DNA of 5,835 bases from Candidatus Delongbacteria bacterium (lineage in GTDB: Bacteria; UBA4055), in contig WTAK01000484.1 in the NCBI GenBank assembly GCA_013139625.1, forward strand, positions 1 to 5,835. Reading direction: 5' to 3'. The notes beneath the pieces were generated by a model. The model ran no database searches. It was not told the origin of the DNA and saw nothing but the letters and a program-made list of their open reading frames with translations. Positions 1-5,835 of this stretch are shown here, one piece after another. The position numbers were made by a program, and so were the translations under genes. The stretch's first letter is position 1, and each line of letters starts with the position of its first letter.

Positions 1-1
1 A

Positions 2-193
2 ATGATATTCCTTGGTGCAGGAGAGGCTTTTGTTTCAGTATCCCCAGATACTGAAAGTGATGGTGTTTTTGAATATGATATTCCATTAGATATTCCTGCA
101 AAAGATTGGTACAAAATTTTTGTATCAGCGTTAGAGCCTGATAGTGTCTGGGATTGTAGTGATGTGCCTTTTGAAATATTAAGCTCTCCTTAA
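2..193 (+). CDS. 3' end of a probable secreted/surface protein with a Kre9/Knh1-like (Ser-Thr-rich GPI-anchored family) beta-sandwich domain
   Basis: This is only the last 63 codons. The frame is open to the left edge, so the first ATG is probably internal and the true start lies outside the window. The visible residues follow the repeat pattern of the bacterial Kre9/Knh1-like module: a Ser-Pro-Asp-Thr segment (about residues 14-17), an aromatic/hydrophobic strand ending in a Pro (FEYDIPLDIP), then DWYKIFVSALEP, and a closing SDVPFEIL just before the stop. Such modules usually occur as repeats in large exported bacterial proteins of unknown binding role. The protein stops immediately after the domain, so no C-terminal sorting domain or anchor follows. 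The match is from memory of the family's pattern, and another Ig-like beta-sandwich is possible. Its stop interlocks with the convergent uvrC stop, leaving no room for an intergenic terminator. Confidence 0.6.
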   Translation: MIFLGAGEAFVSVSPDTESDGVFEYDIPLDIPAKDWYKIFVSALEPDSVWDCSDVPFEILSSP

Positions 194-2007
194 ATCTCCT
201 TGATCTTCTCAGCCAGCTTCGCAGTAACTCTCTTCACTGTCATTAGATCCTCAACTGAGGCTTCTTTAATGCGTTTTAAGGACGAAAGCTTTTGTATCAG
301 TGATTTCCTTGTCGCAGGTCCGATCCCTTTGATATCCTCCAACTGTGACCCTATAGATTTACTTCTAAGACTCTTATGATAAGTTATTGCAAACCTGTGA
401 GCTTCATCTCTGATCCTCTGAAGTAATATCAAGGCTGATGAAGTCCTTGGAATAAAGATAGCTTCACTTTTACCGGGTACGAAAACTTCCTCAAGTCTTT
501 TTGCCAGACCAATGATCGGTATTTCAGAGAGCCCAAGCCCTTTAAGTATTTTCACAGCAGAAGAGAGTTGACCTTTACCACCGTCGACCATTACAAGGTC
601 AGGAAATATAGGATCTTTTTCCTCAGAGAGTCTTTTATATCTTCGTTCTACAACTTCACGCATGGATGCGAAGTCATCAATACCTTCAACTGTATTGATT
701 TTAAATCTGCGATAACCAGTTTTGTAAGGTTTAGCATTTTTGAATGTTACCATAGAAGCTACAGTTTCTTTCCCTGCGAAATGAGAAATATCAAAGCATT
801 CGATGATATTGGGGATTTTCTTAAGATCAAGATCTCTCATCAGTGAATTTAAGCTTCTCGGAGTAAAATCTTTCTTTAATTTCTCAAGTTTCATATCATT
901 AAGAAGTAATTGAGCATTTTTCTGAGCAAGGAAAAGCAACTTAGCCTTATCTCCGATCTCAGGCTTAATAAACTTTACTTTATGTCCGTCAAGAGAGCTT
1001 AACCAGGTTTCAATTGTTTTTTTATCATCAATCTTTATTGCTAAAATTATCTCATAAGGTATATCATGCTGAGAAATATTGTAATAGATCTTAATAAATT
1101 CTTCAATTACTCTGGATTCAGTTCTACCGTAAACACTTTTCAGAAAAAAGTGATTCCTTGCTATTAATCTTCCGTTCCTGAGCTTAAACACAGCACAGCA
1201 AGCATCATTGTCTTCTATCTCCACAGCGAAATAATCGGTAGCAATACTGGTAGCATTCTCAACTTTTTGTCTCATTGAGAAATTTTCTACAAGCTTAGTT
1301 GCATCTCTATAATCAGCGGCAGCTTCAAAATTCTTAGTATTAGAAGCATTTTGCATTTGTTCTATTAAGATTTCATTAAGTTTATTATTCCTTCCGTTGA
1401 AAAATGCGGCAATATTCTTTATCCGAGTATTGTAATCATCAGCATTTTCCAGTCCTACACATGGTCCGTTACATATCTTTATATGATGATCCAGGCATAA
1501 TCGATGCTTCTTTTTTTCAATAGAGTCTTCCGTGATATTCAGTTTACAATTCCTTAGCTTAAGTATCTTTTTTAGGTTTTTCAGCAGACTACGAACATTT
1601 TTTACCTGCATAAAAGGACCAAGATACTTTGAACCATCATTTATGATCTTCCGAGTTACATATATTTGCGGGAATAATTCTTTCGTGATCTTAATATATG
1701 GGTATGATTTATCATCCTTGAGGTCAATATTGTATTTTGGCTTATGTTTTTTTATTAGATTAGCTTCAAGTAACAATGCCTCAAGCTCATTATCCGTGAC
1801 TATGTATTCTATTTCATTGATGTTTTTTACGAGTATTTCAGTCTTAAACTGCTGATGCTTACCTATGTTAAGGAAGTAGGATTTTACTCTGGAGCGTAAA
1901 TTTTTTGCTTTTCCAATGTAAATTATCTTTGCAGCCTTATTTTTGAAAAAATAGACACCTGAATTTGTTGGTAGGTTCTTTAAGATATCTTTAAATTTAT
2001 CTTTCAT
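190..2007 (-). CDS. uvrC: UvrABC system protein C (excinuclease ABC subunit C)
   Basis: UvrC is the cytosolic nuclease of nucleotide excision repair. After UvrA and UvrB mark a lesion, it cuts the damaged strand on both sides. All expected parts are visible in 605 residues, the usual family length. The N-terminal GIY-YIG nuclease (about 14-95) has GVY at 17-19, YIG at 30-32, R40, and catalytic E81 and N93 by alignment to Thermotoga UvrC. Cysteines C154, C171, C179 and C183 match the ligands of the [4Fe-4S] cluster reported in E. coli UvrC. The UvrB-interacting UVR motif lies at about 207-242. The RNase H-like 5' nuclease follows, with D406 (CFDISH), D475 (VDGG) and H537/H544, one of which should complete the active site. 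The C-terminal helix-hairpin-helix DNA-binding pair covers about 555-605. The ATG overlaps the TAA of the upstream membrane-protein gene (TAATG). The only purine-rich stretch (AAGGA) is 18 nt away, so translation probably depends on coupling. Confidence 0.98.
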   Translation of the reverse strand: MKDKFKDILKNLPTNSGVYFFKNKAAKIIYIGKAKNLRSRVKSYFLNIGKHQQFKTEILVKNINEIEYIVTDNELEALLLEANLIKKHKPKYNIDLKDDKSYPYIKITKELFPQIYVTRKIINDGSKYLGPFMQVKNVRSLLKNLKKILKLRNCKLNITEDSIEKKKHRLCLDHHIKICNGPCVGLENADDYNTRIKNIAAFFNGRNNKLNEILIEQMQNASNTKNFEAAADYRDATKLVENFSMRQKVENATSIATDYFAVEIEDNDACCAVFKLRNGRLIARNHFFLKSVYGRTESRVIEEFIKIYYNISQHDIPYEIILAIKIDDKKTIETWLSSLDGHKVKFIKPEIGDKAKLLFLAQKNAQLLLNDMKLEKLKKDFTPRSLNSLMRDLDLKKIPNIIECFDISHFAGKETVASMVTFKNAKPYKTGYRRFKINTVEGIDDFASMREVVERRYKRLSEEKDPIFPDLVMVDGGKGQLSSAVKILKGLGLSEIPIIGLAKRLEEVFVPGKSEAIFIPRTSSALILLQRIRDEAHRFAITYHKSLRSKSIGSQLEDIKGIGPATRKSLIQKLSSLKRIKEASVEDLMTVKRVTAKLAEKIKEI

Positions 2008-3164
2008 TACTTTATTTTCACACCATCCTTGAGTAGATCAAAGAATTGACCGGTAGGGCAGAGATAAAGGCACCAAGGGTTCTTTATAAACAATGAGGTT
2101 ACAAATATTACTGCACTGGCGATTATGGTCGTTAATGTTGCAGAACTGAATAAGAATATTGTAAATGGTTCTATCTCTGAAAGGTTTATCTTTAGCGTGG
2201 TACTTATAACTATTATCAGAGATACGAATATCAGCAAACGTATTCTTCTCAGTGTTTTGATGATTTTCCCACTCAGCTTTATCTTCTTGATAGGTAGTTT
2301 GCCAAGTAAAGTCTGAATATTGCCGAAAGGGCAGATGTAATGGCAGTGTAAATGCCTATTAAATATCAGTGGGATCACTATTGCTAAAGCCAACATAGAA
2401 AGTGATATATAAGTTGTAAATATTGATATTCCATAGATAGAAAAGCTCTCTAAGAAGTACATTGATATTGAATGTCCTGTTATTATACCAAAGAATATAA
2501 TAGATAATATTTGCAGAATGTATTTATATTTGTTTAACTTTTTTACGAATATTGCGATTATTGATAGTAATAAGATTATATATAATACTATTGAAACTTT
2601 ATGATCTAAGAAACTTATTTTAGTGCTTTTTTTTGCTCCTGAGACATACTCTGTAAGACCTGTGAAAATAGATATCCGCTTCTCAATAATTTTCATTACG
2701 GCTCTGGTTGTATATGTTGCACCGGTGATAGTATCTACTTTATGATCTTTTATCTCTTCAATTTTCTTTCCATTCCATGAATCGAAGAATTTAACATTGT
2801 TCAGACCTGATATCCAAGATGGAGTTTCTCTGTTCTTCATCAATCCTAAGCCAAGTATAGCTTCTTCCATGTCAGCTATGATGATCACAGGTACATTCCC
2901 TGCGTAGCCTTTTATTTCGTCGCAGAACGGGGAAGAAAGAAGAAAATTTCCTACCTGCTTTCCACTGTTGTCATAGATCTTTGACCATTTAGTTTTGTAA
3001 TTTGCCTGTTCCAGTGAATCTGCTGCTGGTATTTTCTCTTTGACGAGTTCGATTAAATATTTATGCGATCCAATGTCGAAGTTTTCACTTATTTCTTCTC
3101 TTGCTAGGAGGAATACAGCTATGAATGCTATTATTACAGGTATTTTCAAAAGGTATCTTTTCAT
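2007..3164 (-). CDS. NosR/RnfG-like membrane redox protein: extracytoplasmic FMN-binding domain plus membrane domain with two CX3CP iron-sulfur motifs
   Basis: This is a predicted inner-membrane electron-transfer protein of 385 residues. Residues 5-20 form an N-terminal anchor or signal. An FMN-binding domain (about 80-168) carries ETPSW (113-117) and the flavinylation motif DTITGAT (144-150); in NqrC/RnfG-type proteins ApbE attaches FMN to the last Thr, here T150. Five further hydrophobic segments follow (about 187-206, 214-235, 243-267, 309-325, 335-360). Cysteine motifs C274-x3-C278-P and C365-x3-C369-P lie next to basic loops. By the positive-inside rule the flavin domain faces the periplasm and both Cys motifs face the cytoplasm, as in NosR. 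Unlike full-length NosR there is no C-terminal 2x[4Fe-4S] ferredoxin domain and the protein is about half as long, so a role in N2O reduction should not be assumed. Electron donor and acceptor are unknown. The start is supported by AAGGAG (3178-3173) 8 nt before the ATG. The gene is joined to uvrC by TAATG. No apbE lies in the window. Confidence 0.88.
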   Translation of the reverse strand: MKRYLLKIPVIIAFIAVFLLAREEISENFDIGSHKYLIELVKEKIPAADSLEQANYKTKWSKIYDNSGKQVGNFLLSSPFCDEIKGYAGNVPVIIIADMEEAILGLGLMKNRETPSWISGLNNVKFFDSWNGKKIEEIKDHKVDTITGATYTTRAVMKIIEKRISIFTGLTEYVSGAKKSTKISFLDHKVSIVLYIILLLSIIAIFVKKLNKYKYILQILSIIFFGIITGHSISMYFLESFSIYGISIFTTYISLSMLALAIVIPLIFNRHLHCHYICPFGNIQTLLGKLPIKKIKLSGKIIKTLRRIRLLIFVSLIIVISTTLKINLSEIEPFTIFLFSSATLTTIIASAVIFVTSLFIKNPWCLYLCPTGQFFDLLKDGVKIK

Positions 3165-3183
3165 TTGTGCTTCTCCTTACTTG

Positions 3184-3203
3184 CAAGGCACTGAAGTACC
3201 TTG
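3184..3203 (-). promoter_or_regulatory. Imperfect palindrome / leader hairpin just upstream of the redox-protein Shine-Dalgarno
   Basis: Outer arms CAAGG/CCTTG and inner ACT/AGT arms are separated by one non-complementary position. Read as minus-strand RNA, that position becomes a U-G wobble. This gives an 8-bp stem closed by a UUCA loop, whereas plus-strand RNA would have a C/A mismatch. The hairpin ends 5 nt before the AAGGAG of the membrane redox gene. Its 3' arm (CCTT) could alternatively pair with AAGG of that Shine-Dalgarno. It may be a leader structure or a protein operator. No U-run follows on the minus strand, so a terminator is unlikely. Function is inferred from position only. Confidence 0.4.
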
Positions 3204-3301
3204 TTCTTTAATGTTCTAAGGAAAGTAAGATATTTAGGAAGAAAAGAAAATGATAAAAAATAGGGATTATTTTTTACATCAAAAGAGCAAAGGGTCACTA
3301 T

Positions 3302-3334
3302 TTGACACTGTGCGTTGTTTATCTTGCGTATAAA
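3302..3334 (+). promoter_or_regulatory. Possible sigma-70-type promoter for the YhcG-like nuclease gene
   Basis: A perfect -35 hexamer TTGACA (3302-3307) is followed by TATAAA (3329-3334), about 24 nt before the ATG of the nuclease gene. The spacer is 21 nt, longer than the optimal 17, so the promoter would be weak, or only one of the two hexamers is used. The position fits a short leader that ends in the Shine-Dalgarno AGGAG (3348-3352), 5 nt before the ATG. Confidence 0.35.
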
Positions 3335-3348
3335 TAAAAAATTACGCA
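3325..3348. promoter_or_regulatory. Inverted repeat spanning the -10 region of the nuclease gene (possible operator or leader hairpin)
   Basis: TGCGTA (3325-3330) and TACGCA (3343-3348) are perfect inverted repeats separated by a 12-nt A/T-only spacer. They flank the TATAAA candidate -10, and the right arm touches the Shine-Dalgarno AGGAG. The arrangement is that of an operator where a dimeric repressor would block the promoter. It could also be a weak 6-bp leader hairpin. Six-base arms can arise by chance, so the call is tentative. Confidence 0.35.
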
Positions 3349-3357
3349 GGAGACAAC

Positions 3358-4449
3358 ATGAATTTCAGACAATTAACTAAACTTCTGAATGAAACTAACG
3401 AAAAACTTTTCCAGAGTGCTGTTAAAGCCGTAAATACAAGCCTTACCATTAGAAACTGGTTGTTTGGTTATTACATCGTTGAATTTCAGCAGAATGGAGA
3501 TGACAGGGCTGAATATGGCAAAAGATTGCTTTATAATTTATCAGAAGAAATAAAAATCAAAGGCTTAACAACTCCTGAACTTTCAAGATGTCGTCAATTC
3601 TATCAAGCATATCCCGAGATTCTTGGGTCAGTGACCCAAGAATTAGGATTTCTTGAAGATGAAAATGTGAATTTAAAGATTCTTGGGTTGCTGACCCAAG
3701 AATCGAATAAACCTGAAATTAGGCATTACAAGAAACTTATTAGTTCAATATCTTATACCCACCTTGTTGAGTTAATAAAAATTCAAGATTCTTTAAAAAG
3801 AAAATTCTACGAATTATTATGTATAAAGCAGACTCTTTCAGTAAGGGAACTAAAACGGCAAATTTCCACATTATCTTACGAAAGATTTGGTTTCTCAGCA
3901 GATAAGAATTTATCTATGACTGAAATATGCAAAAAGATTGAACCGAGAGAATCAACTGATTTAGTAAAATCCCACTATTTCTTTGAGTTTCTGAAGATAA
4001 ACAATCCTAGTTTAATAGAGGAAACAGAACTGGAATCATCTCTTATCAATCACTTACAGGAATTTATTATTGAGTTAGGTAATGGATTTTGTTTCGAAGG
4101 TAGACAGAAAAGGATATTAATCGGGGATGAATATTACTTTATTGACTTAGTATTTTACCATAGAATTTTGAAATGTCATGTACTTATAGAACTAAAAACA
4201 GATCGTTTTAGGTATGAACATACAGGGCAATTGAAAACATATTTAAATTATTATAAACATAATATTTCTCAAGAAAATGATAATCCTCCTGTTGGAATAT
4301 TGTTGGTTACTGAAAGAAATAAAGCTTTAGTTGAATATGCTATCGCTGATTCTGATAAGGAAATATTTGTAAGCAAATACAAGCTGCAACTCCCCAATAA
4401 AAAAGAGATTGAAGATTTTATTGATAATGAATTAAGTAAATCTTTTTAA
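3358..4449 (+). CDS. YhcG/DUF1016-family PD-(D/E)XK nuclease-like protein
   Basis: The 363 residues show the two-part architecture of the YhcG (DUF1016) family. The N-terminal helical domain (about 10-150) includes the family signature RNWLFGYYIVEFQQNG (32-47), DRAEYGKRLL and RQFYQAYP (79-86), then YTHLVELIKI and VRELKRQI further on. The C-terminal PD-(D/E)XK nuclease domain (about 205-350) has FIDLVFYHR (261-269) with D263, IELK (277-280) with E278 and K280, and Q291. The catalytic acid-acid-lysine set is therefore intact. Members are putative DNA nucleases, often found near restriction-modification or other defence genes, but the biological role is poorly established. It is probably cytosolic, with no signal or membrane segment. 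AGGAG (3348-3352) supports the start. The gene stands alone between a divergent redox/uvrC operon and pepC, with no modification or specificity subunit, suggesting a single-gene accessory insertion. Two palindromic repeats encode ILGSVTQE (88-95) and ILGLLTQE (108-115) in the segment between the conserved helices. Confidence 0.9.
   Translation: MNFRQLTKLLNETNEKLFQSAVKAVNTSLTIRNWLFGYYIVEFQQNGDDRAEYGKRLLYNLSEEIKIKGLTTPELSRCRQFYQAYPEILGSVTQELGFLEDENVNLKILGLLTQESNKPEIRHYKKLISSISYTHLVELIKIQDSLKRKFYELLCIKQTLSVRELKRQISTLSYERFGFSADKNLSMTEICKKIEPRESTDLVKSHYFFEFLKINNPSLIEETELESSLINHLQEFIIELGNGFCFEGRQKRILIGDEYYFIDLVFYHRILKCHVLIELKTDRFRYEHTGQLKTYLNYYKHNISQENDNPPVGILLVTERNKALVEYAIADSDKEIFVSKYKLQLPNKKEIEDFIDNELSKSF
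3618..3644. repeat. Intragenic palindrome, copy 1
   Basis: Perfect 12-nt arms ATTCTTGGGTCA and TGACCCAAGAAT flank a single central G (3631), inside the YhcG-like nuclease gene. It encodes ILGSVTQE at residues 88-95. It matches copy 2 at 23 of 27 positions; three of the differences lie at the centre and one at the last base. Confidence 0.93.
3678..3704. repeat. Intragenic palindrome, copy 2
   Basis: Perfect 11-nt arms GATTCTTGGGT and ACCCAAGAATC flank a 5-nt centre (TGCTG). It begins exactly 60 nt (20 codons) after copy 1, in the same codon phase, and encodes ILGLLTQE at residues 108-115. The DNA between and beyond the copies is not duplicated, so this is repetition of the palindrome alone rather than a simple tandem duplication. 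Confidence 0.93.
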
Positions 4450-4455
4450 ATTCCC

Positions 4456-4484
4456 TTGATATTATCCGATTTAATAACTAATTT
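4456..4484 (+). promoter_or_regulatory. Possible promoter for pepC
   Basis: In the 67-nt gap between the nuclease stop and pepC, TTGATA (4456-4461) and TAATTT (4479-4484) are separated by 17 nt. This would give a leader of about 25 nt. The match is moderate in very AT-rich DNA. Readthrough from the nuclease gene is also possible, since no terminator hairpin is visible in the gap. Confidence 0.35.
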
Positions 4485-4516
4485 AATTTCTTAATACATT
4501 AAAAGAGGAGAATATC

Positions 4517-5835
4517 ATGCCGAATAATCTAGACAAGAAAATATTTAAGAAATTCGATCAGATAGCCAAAGAGAAAGAGAAAAATATCCTGCATTCTGCG
4601 ATTTTTAAGAATGGAGTGCAAAAAATAGCTTTCAAGAATGAATCTCTGATAAATATGCAGCATGTATTCTCGGAAGATATCGTAACAGGTAAGATCACTG
4701 CTCAGAATAGTAGTGGAAGATGCTGGTTGTTTGCAGCTGCGAATGTATTGAGAGAGCAAACGTCAAAGAAATTGAAATACGAAGATTTTGAGCTTTCACA
4801 AACCTATTTGATGTTCTATGACAAACTTGAGAAAGCCAATTATTTCCTTGAGAGCATTATCAAAACAGTTGATGAAGATATTTACAGCAGAATAGTAATG
4901 TTCCTTTTATCCATACCAATGAACGATGGTGGTCAGTGGGATATGTTCGTTAATCTTCATGAAAAATACGGATCGGTGCCAAAGCATATCATGCCTGAAT
5001 CTTTCCATAGCAGTAACTCAGCTGTAATGAACAACCTTTTAACAGTTAAGCTGAGAGAATGGGCCTCAGATATCAGAGAAAAGAGCAGTAAAGGATATTC
5101 TACTGCCAAGCTCAGGAACTTAAAAGAAAAGATGATGGAAGAATTCTACACAATGCTTATCAGCTTTTTGGGAAGACCGCCTAAGAAATTTGATTTTGAA
5201 TATAGAGATGATGACAAAAAATTCCACAGTCACAGAAATTTAACTCCTCTTTCCTTTGCAAAGAAGATAATACCTTTCGATCCCAAAGATTATGTCAGTA
5301 TAATCAATGCCCCTTCGTTTGATAAGCCTTTTAACAAGACCTATACCGTAAAATTTCTAGGTAATGTGATAGAAGGGCAGAAAGTTCTGTATTTAAATCT
5401 AAGTTCTGATGAGCTGAGGAAATTATCTCTTAAGCAGATCAAGAATAAGATACCTGTCTGGTTTGGCTGTGATGTTGGTAAAATGCTTGATGGTGAGAGT
5501 GGTATTATTGATCCTGACATTTATGACTATGAATCAGCTTTAGGTGTCAAGTTTGGACTTGATAAGGGTAAAAGGCTTGAATATGGTGAAAGTCTTATGA
5601 CACATGCGATGGTACTTACCGGTGTGAATGTTGTTAACGGGAAAGTCAACCGTTGGAAGGTGGAGAATAGTTGGGGAGAGAAGAGAGGGCACAAAGGATT
5701 TTTAAATATGAGTGATAAATGGTTTGATGAGTTTACTTATCAGGTTGTGATCAATAAGAAATTTCTTACTAAAACACAGTTGAAGAAGCTCGAGCAGAAG
5801 CCTATAGAGCTTGAGCCGTGGGATCCGATGGGGTC
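4517..5835 (+). CDS. pepC: Aminopeptidase C / bleomycin hydrolase (peptidase family C1B), cut by the right edge
   Basis: This is a papain-fold cysteine aminopeptidase that removes N-terminal residues from peptides in the cytosol; family members form hexameric barrels with the active sites inside. The 439 visible codons have no stop. The full catalytic set is present: Q63 for the oxyanion hole, C69 in NSSGRCWLFAA, H363 in MTHAMVLTG and N384 in VENSWGE. Other family marks are NDGGQWDMF (136-144), VWFGCDVGK (314-322) and the terminal LEPWDPMG (432-439). Family members typically end a few residues after WDPMG, so only about 3-5 codons should be missing. The family's C-terminal residues reach back into the active site and enforce aminopeptidase specificity, and this tail lies just beyond the edge. 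The ATG is supported by AGAGGAG (4504-4510) 6 nt upstream. There is no signal peptide. Read directly in frame from position 4517. Confidence 0.95.
   Translation, partial: MPNNLDKKIFKKFDQIAKEKEKNILHSAIFKNGVQKIAFKNESLINMQHVFSEDIVTGKITAQNSSGRCWLFAAANVLREQTSKKLKYEDFELSQTYLMFYDKLEKANYFLESIIKTVDEDIYSRIVMFLLSIPMNDGGQWDMFVNLHEKYGSVPKHIMPESFHSSNSAVMNNLLTVKLREWASDIREKSSKGYSTAKLRNLKEKMMEEFYTMLISFLGRPPKKFDFEYRDDDKKFHSHRNLTPLSFAKKIIPFDPKDYVSIINAPSFDKPFNKTYTVKFLGNVIEGQKVLYLNLSSDELRKLSLKQIKNKIPVWFGCDVGKMLDGESGIIDPDIYDYESALGVKFGLDKGKRLEYGESLMTHAMVLTGVNVVNGKVNRWKVENSWGEKRGHKGFLNMSDKWFDEFTYQVVINKKFLTKTQLKKLEQKPIELEPWDPMG

Noticed and set aside
568..846. 92-codon plus-strand open frame
   Set aside because: It lies wholly inside uvrC on the opposite strand, has no ribosome binding site and no recognisable domain; uvrC is unambiguous here.
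1532..1855. 107-codon plus-strand open frame rich in Phe/Ser/Leu
   Set aside because: Antisense shadow of the lysine-rich N-terminal part of uvrC; its composition is what the complement of Lys/Asn/Glu codons gives.
2125..2316. 63-codon plus-strand open frame
   Set aside because: Antisense to the membrane segments of the redox protein, with no start signal.
2007..3164. Calling the redox gene nosR
   Set aside because: It is about half the usual NosR length, lacks the terminal ferredoxin domain, and no nos gene is nearby.
3184..3203. Rho-independent terminator at the palindrome
   Set aside because: No T-run follows on the minus strand, and on the plus strand the following TTGTTCTTTA is a poor T-run with no upstream plus-strand gene to end.
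3618..3704. CRISPR-like or terminator reading of the two palindromes
   Set aside because: Only two copies, with 33 nt of coding DNA between them, no T-runs, and an open reading frame that continues with conserved family residues.
4529..4759. 76-codon minus-strand open frame
   Set aside because: Antisense to the N-terminal part of pepC, including the catalytic cysteine region; no independent support.

Overview
The window is an AT-rich stretch of bacterial DNA with four complete or nearly complete genes and one gene tail. There is no rRNA, tRNA, CRISPR array, transposase or phage gene. Clear Shine-Dalgarno sequences precede three genes. An inner-membrane flavin/iron-sulfur redox protein, and a tail resembling secreted beta-sandwich proteins, suggest an AT-rich, probably anaerobic, diderm bacterium. 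A lineage of the FCB/Cloacimonadota type would fit, but this is a weak guess because no phylogenetic marker was compared.

Layout: (1) 2-193 (+) is the 3' end of a probable secreted or surface protein. Its stop codon interlocks with the stop of uvrC through a shared TTAA. (2) On the minus strand, a NosR/RnfG-like membrane protein (FMN-binding domain plus two CX3CP iron-sulfur motifs, 3164-2007) is followed by uvrC (2007-190). The two are joined by a TAATG stop/start overlap, so they form a two-gene operon read leftward. (3) 3165-3357 is a divergent intergenic region. It holds a hairpin just upstream of the minus-strand Shine-Dalgarno, a possible plus-strand promoter, and an inverted repeat overlapping that promoter's -10 element. 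(4) 3358-4449 (+) encodes a YhcG/DUF1016-type PD-(D/E)XK nuclease. Its linker region carries two near-identical palindromes exactly 60 nt apart and in the same codon phase. (5) 4517 to the right edge (+) is pepC, an aminopeptidase C/bleomycin hydrolase with its whole catalytic triad, cut only a few codons before its expected end.

How the genes work together: UvrC is a core excision-repair nuclease and carries the four cysteines that hold an Fe-S cluster in its family. Its coupling to a membrane flavo-iron-sulfur protein is intriguing but may be only shared transcription. The YhcG-like nuclease is the accessory gene here, and the palindromic repeats in it are the most unusual sequence signal in the window. 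I do not see a multi-gene defence system: no restriction-modification, toxin-antitoxin or CRISPR partner lies beside the nuclease.
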